64,000 nucleotides of DNA from Nocardioides daejeonensis. Lineage in GTDB: Bacteria; Actinomycetota; Actinomycetes; Propionibacteriales; Nocardioidaceae. Made by a program: the position numbers and the translations under genes. Shown here piece after piece: positions 59,071-64,000 of this stretch (its first letter is position 1; the number at the start of each line of letters is the position of its first letter). The notes below the pieces were generated by a model, which made no database searches, had not been told where the DNA came from, and worked only from the letters and a program-made list of their open reading frames with translations. The stretch spans positions 434,001-498,000 of the forward strand of contig NZ_QHKZ01000001.1 of assembly GCF_003194585.1 (NCBI RefSeq), given 5' to 3'.

Positions 59071-60003
59071 ATGCACTCCTCCGTACGCCGCACCCTCGCC
59101 GCCGCAGCAGTCGCACCGCTGCTCGTCCTCACGTTGGTCGCTTGCGGCGACAAGTCCAAGGACGACAGCGCATCGGACCCGGCCGCCAGCTCATCGCCCA
59201 GCGGTGACCAGTCCACGGGGCACGACCCGGGCACCGAGACCGACGGCACCGAGACCGACGGCGGCGTCCCCGAGGTCGACCTGCCTACCGGTGACATCGA
59301 CCCGGCTGCGTTCGCCGCGGTCGTCGAGCAGGGCCGGAGCGCCGTCACCACGGCATCCGTCGATCTGATCGCCGACTTCGACGACGACGGTGGCACCGGC
59401 AGCGGCACGCTCGACCTGAGCGGCGATCGTGACGCGCTCGACCTGTTGCTCAAGGAGGAGGGCATCGACGACTCCCGCTTCATCTTCATCGACGACGTCG
59501 TCTACACCAAGGAGTCGGACGAGCCGAAGTACGCCAAGCTCACGCCGGAGGTCACCGGCACCGGCGACGACGGCGTGTCCTTCTTTGCGTTCCTGCATCC
59601 CTACCAGCTCACCGGTCTGGTGCTCGACGGCGCCACGGAGGTGGAGCACACGGGCGAGGAGCAGGTCGGCGGCGTCGTCGCCACCCGCTACCGGGTGACG
59701 GCCAGCAACGATGCGCTCGACAAGCTCTTCGGTGGCCTCCTGGAGGAGTCGGAGAAGCCGAAGTCCACCGTCGAGGATCTGTGGCTCGACCCGCAGGGCC
59801 GCTTGGTGAAGCTGGTGCTCACGGTCGTGGACTCCAAGGCGGAGAACACCCTCACCATGACTCTCGGCGACTTCGGCAAGGCGCCCGAGGTGGTCGAGCC
59901 ACCGGCCGCTCAGGTCACCGAGCTCGACAGCCACCTGGACCTGCCTGACCCTGAGGCGGCGCCCCGGCCGAGCAGCCCGACGTTGACGGCACCGGCGGAG
60001 TGA
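59071..60003 (+). CDS. second LppX/LprG-type lipoprotein
   Basis: 310 residues. Lipobox LVAC after a signal MHSSVRRTLAAAAVAPLLVLTLVAC, long disordered Ser/Asp/Gly/Thr linker to about 72, LolA-like domain (FAAVVEQGRSAVTTASVDLIADFDDDG.., RFIFIDDVVYTKES, TRYRVTASNDALDKLFGG). Same architecture as the preceding lipoprotein, from which it is clearly diverged. Probably a tandem duplicate with separate regulation. Confidence 0.82.
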   Translation: MHSSVRRTLAAAAVAPLLVLTLVACGDKSKDDSASDPAASSSPSGDQSTGHDPGTETDGTETDGGVPEVDLPTGDIDPAAFAAVVEQGRSAVTTASVDLIADFDDDGGTGSGTLDLSGDRDALDLLLKEEGIDDSRFIFIDDVVYTKESDEPKYAKLTPEVTGTGDDGVSFFAFLHPYQLTGLVLDGATEVEHTGEEQVGGVVATRYRVTASNDALDKLFGGLLEESEKPKSTVEDLWLDPQGRLVKLVLTVVDSKAENTLTMTLGDFGKAPEVVEPPAAQVTELDSHLDLPDPEAAPRPSSPTLTAPAE

Positions 60004-60104
60004 GTCGTTCGTCCTGAGGGCCAGGAGCGCACGCCCGGCTCCGTATCGCCCTCGAGGAGAGCCTGGCCGGACGCAGGCGATGCGTTCGGCGCCGGGGCCG
60101 CCGG

Positions 60105-60800
60105 TCAGCGACCGCGCAGGTTGCCGCGGTGGCCCTTCATGCTGGTCGGCACCGGTCCCTTGGGCAGCGGCACGTTGGAACGGTTGGCGTCCAGCGCCTT
60201 GAGCCGGAAGAGCACGTCGGTCATGTCGGATCCCTTGAGGGACTTGCCGAGCTTGGTGACGTGCTTGACCAGCTTGGGCAGCGGCACCTCGCCCTCGCCG
60301 TTGCCGCAGACGACCTCGTGGATCTCGGTGTCGGCGACAACACGCTCGTGCTTGCGGCGCTCGGTCACCAGCAGCTGCTTCACGCGTGCCGGGCTGCCCT
60401 CGCCGACCAGGATGATCCCGGGCGGGCCGACGACCCGGTGCACGACGTCCTGCTGCTTGGTGAACGCGACAGCGGAGTCGACCTTCCAGCCGCGGCGCAA
60501 CATGCTCAGCGCCGCCGCTGCGGCACCGCGCTGACCGTCCATCTGGTTGTACGCCGCCTTCTGGGCGCGTCGACCGAAGACGATCATCATCAGCAGCAGG
60601 CCGATCAGCAGACCGCCGATGACCGGGAAGAGCCAGATCGGGCCAGGCAGGAACGCGAAGAGCGCGAAGCCCGCCGCGAAGCCCAGCACGAAGCTGCCCA
60701 GCATCCACAGACCGAGCTTGGTGTCGGTCTTCCTCGCCATCCGGTAGGTCTGGACGAGCTGCTGGCGGCGGCTGGACTTCTCAGGGGTGGGCGTCGACAT
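60105..60800 (-). CDS. DUF4191 membrane protein
   Basis: 231 residues. Two membrane spans near the N-terminus (LWMLGSFVLGFAAGFALFAFLPGPIWLFPVIGGLLIGLLLMMIVFG, about residues 31-76), then a soluble domain (WKVDSAVAFTKQQDVVHRVVGPPGIILVGEG) conserved next to lipA in actinobacteria. Role unknown. It follows lipA by 57 bp on the same strand, probably co-transcribed. Confidence 0.88.
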   Translation of the reverse strand: MSTPTPEKSSRRQQLVQTYRMARKTDTKLGLWMLGSFVLGFAAGFALFAFLPGPIWLFPVIGGLLIGLLLMMIVFGRRAQKAAYNQMDGQRGAAAAALSMLRRGWKVDSAVAFTKQQDVVHRVVGPPGIILVGEGSPARVKQLLVTERRKHERVVADTEIHEVVCGNGEGEVPLPKLVKHVTKLGKSLKGSDMTDVLFRLKALDANRSNVPLPKGPVPTSMKGHRGNLRGR

Positions 60801-60857
60801 CTGCCTGCTCTCTGGGACGGTGCGTGGTGGTTCTGTGGTGGGTGACGGCGTTCGCCG

Positions 60858-61823
60858 TCAGGCCTGCGCGGAGGCCGTGGACCTATTCTCCAACGCCTGA
60901 CGGTACAGCCGCCCGGCGCGGTACGACGAACGGACGAGCGGACCCGAGAGCACGCCGGAGAAGCCGATCTCCTCGGCCTCCGCCGCCAGCTCGACGAACT
61001 CTTCCGGCTTCACCCAACGCTCGACGGGGTGGTGGCGCAGGCTGGGACGCAGGTACTGGGTGACGGTGACCAGCTCGCAGCCGGCCTCGTGCAGGTCGCG
61101 CAGGGCCTGGGAGATCTCCTCGCGGGTCTCGCCCATGCCGAGGATGAGGTTGGACTTGGTGACCAGGCCGAACGCGCGGGCCTGGGTCAGGACGTCGAGC
61201 GAGCGCTCGTAGCGGAACGCCGGACGGATCCGCTTGAAGATGCGCGGCACCGTCTCCACGTTGTGCGCCAGCACCTCGGGGCGGGACTCGAACACCTCGG
61301 CCAGGAGGTCGGGCTCCCCGTTGAAGTCGGGGATGAGGTTCTCGACGCCGGTGTCCGGGTTGAGCTCGTGGATCGCGCGCACCGTCTCGGCGTACAACCA
61401 GGCGCCGCCGTCGGGCAGGTCGTCGCGGGCTACACCGGTGATGGTCGCGTACTTGAGCTGCATCTTCTGCACCGACTCCGCGACCCGCCGGGGCTCGTCG
61501 CGGTCCAACGGCTGCGGCTTGCCGGTGTCGATCTGGCAGAAGTCGCAGCGTCGGGTGCACTGGTCGCCACCGATGAGGAAGGTGGCCTCGCGGTCCTCCC
61601 AGCATTCGAAGATGTTGGGACAGCCGGCTTCCTGGCAGACGGTATGCAGGCCCTCGGACTTCACGAGATGCTGCAGCGCCTTGTATTCGGGACCCATCTT
61701 GGCCCGGGTCTTGATCCACTCCGGCTTCCGCTCGATCGGGGTCTCCGAGTTGCGGACCTCCAGGCGGAGGAGCTTGCGCCCGCCGGGGGCGGTGGGGGAC
61801 TGGTCGGCAGGGGTGTGCGTCAC
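60858..61823 (-). CDS. lipA: lipoyl synthase LipA (radical SAM)
   Basis: 321 residues from GTG 61823. The auxiliary [4Fe-4S] Cys motif is [12 protein letters not shown] and the radical-SAM cluster CTRRCDFC. Inserts two sulfurs into octanoyl domains of PDH/OGDH. The start at 61823 has a TAGAGT -10 box 7 nt upstream (leaderless); an in-frame GTG at 61844 lies before that box. Confidence 0.96.
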   Translation of the reverse strand: MTHTPADQSPTAPGGRKLLRLEVRNSETPIERKPEWIKTRAKMGPEYKALQHLVKSEGLHTVCQEAGCPNIFECWEDREATFLIGGDQCTRRCDFCQIDTGKPQPLDRDEPRRVAESVQKMQLKYATITGVARDDLPDGGAWLYAETVRAIHELNPDTGVENLIPDFNGEPDLLAEVFESRPEVLAHNVETVPRIFKRIRPAFRYERSLDVLTQARAFGLVTKSNLILGMGETREEISQALRDLHEAGCELVTVTQYLRPSLRHHPVERWVKPEEFVELAAEAEEIGFSGVLSGPLVRSSYRAGRLYRQALENRSTASAQA

Positions 61824-61830
61824 GGGTTCA

Positions 61831-61836
61831 ACTCTA
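61831..61836 (-). promoter_or_regulatory. -10 box (TAGAGT) for leaderless lipA
   Basis: On the minus strand TAGAGT ends 7 nt before GTG 61823. Confidence 0.5.
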
Positions 61837-61850
61837 CTCAGCACCCGAGT

Positions 61851-61881
61851 CCGGCGGTCACCAGCGTGGGGTGACCGCCGG
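61851..61881 (-). terminator. hairpin between ABC permease gene and lipA
   Basis: Perfect 12-bp stem CCGGCGGTCACC (61851-61862) with GGTGACCGCCGG (61870-61881), 7-nt loop, 30 nt after the permease stop and 28 nt before the lipA start. Confidence 0.65.
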
Positions 61882-61910
61882 CCGGCCGGCGTACGTCTGC
61901 TCCCGGCGGC

Positions 61911-62906
61911 TCAGGCCACGTCGCGACGGCGGAAGCTGAGCAGCGAGGTGATGCCGACGGCAAGCACCACCACGCCGGCGTACGCCGCCCCGCGGGCCAA
62001 GGTGAGCGTCCGTTCTTCGAAGCACTGCTCGCCGCCGGGGTTGGCGCCCGGGCAGGCGACCTCGGCGTGGTAATTCACACCGTTGCTGACGATCGCCCAG
62101 AGGTTGAGCGCGGGGTTCCAGGCATCGGTGACGCCGATGATCGCCAGCACCATGCCGCCGGCCAGGGCCACGCCGAAGACGATGCCCAAGGTGGCCACCG
62201 TGCTGCGGAAGAACATGGTCAGGGCGAAGCCCATCACGGCTGCCAGCGCGGTGATGACCGAGGCCCGCCAGCCGAGCTGCAGACAGTCCATCAGGAGTGC
62301 GCCGCCGTGCCGTTCGCCCCGATGGCCCGCCAGTGCGTCGAGCACCAGCCAGTAGCCGCTGTGCACCACTGCGGCGACGACGCCCGCGACGCCCGCGAGC
62401 GCGACCGCCTTGGCCGCCCAGATCCGGCCGCGCCGCGGCTCGAACAGCACCTGGTTGCTCACCGAGCCACTGGACCAGTCGTGCCCGGCGAAGGTCGTGC
62501 CGACGACGAGCATCAGCATGGCCACCGCGAGCACGACGAAGATCCCGCTGCCCTCCTCGCGCTGCTGCTCCAGGTCGAGCGGCTGGGTCCACAGGTACCA
62601 GTCCAGCTGCGGCTGGGTCATCTCCTCGCACTGCTGCTGCACCTGCTGGTCGGTCAGGTTGACCGGCAGGCCCCAGTCGTCGGGGTGGCGCACGCAGTTG
62701 CGCAGTGAGTCGGCGGTGTCGCCGGAGGTGCGATCTCGATCGAGCTGGGCCTGGGCGGCGGCGCGGTCCTCGTCGGACGGCGGCCGGGTGTCGTAGGCGA
62801 CGCCGATGCCGATGAGCGTCGGGATCACTACACAGGCAGCGAGGAGGACGAGGACGGCGCGGCGGTGCAGGAGGCGGCGCAGCTCCACCTTGGTCAGGCG
62901 CAGCAT
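61911..62906 (-). CDS. ABC transporter permease (ABC-2 like)
   Basis: 331 residues with a first membrane span after RRLLHRRAVLVLLAACVVIPTLIG, a large extracytoplasmic loop (about 45-110) and five further spans toward the C-terminus. The loop and late spans are those of the ABC-2 type export/permease family paired with the ATPase encoded just upstream (TGAC gap of 1 nt). Substrate unknown. Confidence 0.83.
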   Translation of the reverse strand: MLRLTKVELRRLLHRRAVLVLLAACVVIPTLIGIGVAYDTRPPSDEDRAAAQAQLDRDRTSGDTADSLRNCVRHPDDWGLPVNLTDQQVQQQCEEMTQPQLDWYLWTQPLDLEQQREEGSGIFVVLAVAMLMLVVGTTFAGHDWSSGSVSNQVLFEPRRGRIWAAKAVALAGVAGVVAAVVHSGYWLVLDALAGHRGERHGGALLMDCLQLGWRASVITALAAVMGFALTMFFRSTVATLGIVFGVALAGGMVLAIIGVTDAWNPALNLWAIVSNGVNYHAEVACPGANPGGEQCFEERTLTLARGAAYAGVVVLAVGITSLLSFRRRDVA

Positions 62907-62907
62907 G

Positions 62908-63825
62908 TCAGGCCCCCAGCTTGTCGGCGTCGGTGAGTTGCAGGAAGAAGGTCTCGAGATCGGGACGCAGCGGCGTCAGCTCGGAGAGCCAGATCCCGGC
63001 CTCCGCGAGGGTGCGGGTGACGCTGCTGGCGTCGTCCGTCTCCACCCGCAGCACCCCCGCGTCCAGGCTGGGGCTGAGCCCGGCCCTCGTGAGCACTTCG
63101 GCCGCCCGGGCGGGGTCGGGCGTGACGACCCGATGCGCGTTGCTGCTGCCCAGCAGGTCCTGTACCTCCCCGGAGGCGAGCAGGCGGCCGTTGCCGATGA
63201 TCGTGGCGGACGTGCAGACCTGCTGCACCTCGGCCAGGATGTGCGAGCTCAGCAGCACCGTGACGCCGGAATCGCCGAGGGCGCGGATCGTCTCTCGGAT
63301 CTCCCGGATACCCGCCGGGTCGAGGCCGTTGGTGGGCTCGTCGAGGATCAGCAGGTCCGGGTCCTTGAGGAGCGTTGCCGCGATCGCCAGCCGCTGCTTC
63401 ATGCCGAGCGAGTAGCCCTTGTAGCGGTCGTCCTCGCGACCGGTGAGGTTCACCGTCTCGATGGCGGCGTCGACCCGCGAACGGGGAGCCCCGATGGCGT
63501 CGGAGAGCAGCTCGAGGTTGAGTCGACCGGAGAAGCTGGGGGAGAACTTGGGTGACTCCACCACCGCACCGACCCGGCCGATCACCTCCGGAAGGTGCTC
63601 CGGGACGGGTTGCCCGAAGAGCCGCATCGTGCCGTTCGTCGGTCGGGCCAGGCCCAGCAGCATCCGGATCGTCGTCGTCTTACCCGAGCCGTTGGGCCCG
63701 AGGAAGCCGTGTACGCCGCCTGCCGGCACCGCCAGGTCGAGGTTCTGTACGGCGACGCGAGGGCCGCCCTTCCGGCCTCGGAACTCCTTGCGGAGCCCGG
63801 TCGTCTCAATCACCAGGTCGCTCAC
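62908..63825 (-). CDS. ABC transporter ATP-binding protein
   Basis: 305 residues. Walker A GPNGSGKTTT, Q-loop GAVVESPKFSPS, signature YSLGMKQRL, Walker B LLILDEPTNGLD and H-loop LLSSHI, followed by a C-terminal accessory domain (DDASSVTRTLAEAGIWLSEL) of CcmA/NatA-type exporters. Works with the permease at 61911. ATG 63825; no GGGTAC box; 175 bp to the window end. Confidence 0.92.
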   Translation of the reverse strand: MSDLVIETTGLRKEFRGRKGGPRVAVQNLDLAVPAGGVHGFLGPNGSGKTTTIRMLLGLARPTNGTMRLFGQPVPEHLPEVIGRVGAVVESPKFSPSFSGRLNLELLSDAIGAPRSRVDAAIETVNLTGREDDRYKGYSLGMKQRLAIAATLLKDPDLLILDEPTNGLDPAGIREIRETIRALGDSGVTVLLSSHILAEVQQVCTSATIIGNGRLLASGEVQDLLGSSNAHRVVTPDPARAAEVLTRAGLSPSLDAGVLRVETDDASSVTRTLAEAGIWLSELTPLRPDLETFFLQLTDADKLGA

Positions 63826-63976
63826 GCGCTGATCATGTCAGGCGCAGGGGTGCGTTCAGCGCTGATTGCGCCGCCGCGGCGCTCCGCGGTACCAGGGGAC
63901 GAGCAGGTCGGTACTCAGGTCCCACCTGGGGCGCTCGGGACCCGACCTTCGTGGAATGCAAGGACCTGACGCGTCG

Positions 63977-63993
63977 GTCAACCCAGGGTTGAC
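63977..63993. promoter_or_regulatory. 8-bp inverted repeat with TTGACA at window edge
   Basis: GTCAACCC-A-GGGTTGAC, a perfect palindrome around one base. The right arm contains TTGAC(A), so it may be an operator over a -35 box for a gene beyond the window. Confidence 0.45.
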
Positions 63994-64000
63994 AACCGGG

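Noticed and set aside
1..64000. CRISPR arrays, tRNA or rRNA genes
   Set aside because: No regularly spaced direct repeats and no tRNA-like GTTCGANNC arm in a cloverleaf context was seen by eye; a tRNAscan/CRT run would be decisive.

Overview
The window is 64 kb of GC-rich DNA, roughly 70% G+C by eye, from an actinobacterium. A Nocardioides-like organism (Nocardioidaceae) is my inference. It rests on many LLM-type flavin/F420 oxidoreductases, LppX/LprG-type lipoproteins, a DUF4191 protein, a GlnR box in front of glnA, a PaaR-type phenylacetate operator, and many genes with a TANNNT -10 box only 6-7 nt before the start codon (leaderless mRNAs). No rRNA, tRNA or CRISPR array was seen.

Layout. 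1-4841: a condensin-like plasmid-defence/chromosome-maintenance operon (end of JetA, then JetB, JetC) followed not by the nuclease JetD but by a small S24-like protein. 5128-8788: a DAACS symporter, an MBL-fold hydrolase and a PucR regulator. 8815-18404: one tightly overlapping minus-strand operon with a complete Opp/Dpp-type ABC importer, two LLM flavoenzymes, an M24 peptidase and a threonine-synthase-like PLP enzyme, apparently uptake plus catabolism of an unknown peptide-like or N-containing compound. A perfect 36-bp palindrome lies upstream. 18578-21709: an RDD protein with nonapeptide repeats, GNAT, ChrA, DUF1801. 21750-26479: phenylacetyl-CoA epoxidase paaABCDE with a divergent TetR regulator and an EthD-like protein.

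26553-38337: a stress island. It holds KatE catalase, a catalase-like small protein, a FAD oxidoreductase with a C-terminal Rieske domain, UdgX, a class II glutamine amidotransferase, a GCS2-type glutamate-cysteine ligase, an epoxide hydrolase, a GIY-YIG protein behind a G13 tract, and a histidine phosphatase. Seven transcript starts here carry GGGTAC boxes like the -10 of actinobacterial sigma-B/F promoters.

38587-45972: oxidative catabolism. Two DszC/SfnB-like monooxygenases and SfnG suggest sulfone sulfur scavenging. Next comes a natural fusion of a CYP153-like P450 to a phthalate-dioxygenase-type reductase, translationally coupled to a VanA-like Rieske oxygenase with an altered iron-ligand motif.

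45989-55887: a decayed, plastic region. It contains a frameshifted DUF3841-like gene, a TetR/SDR/SnoaL cassette, a truncated ltrA, an IS481 fragment interrupted by an IS3-family element, a PucR-like regulator with two hydrolases, and an IS630-family element. The transposase genes of both the IS3 and the IS630 element are broken by 4-bp tandem duplications.

56048-63825: core chromosome with glnA (GlnR box), an RDD protein, two LppX-like lipoproteins, DUF4191, lipA and a two-gene ABC transporter.
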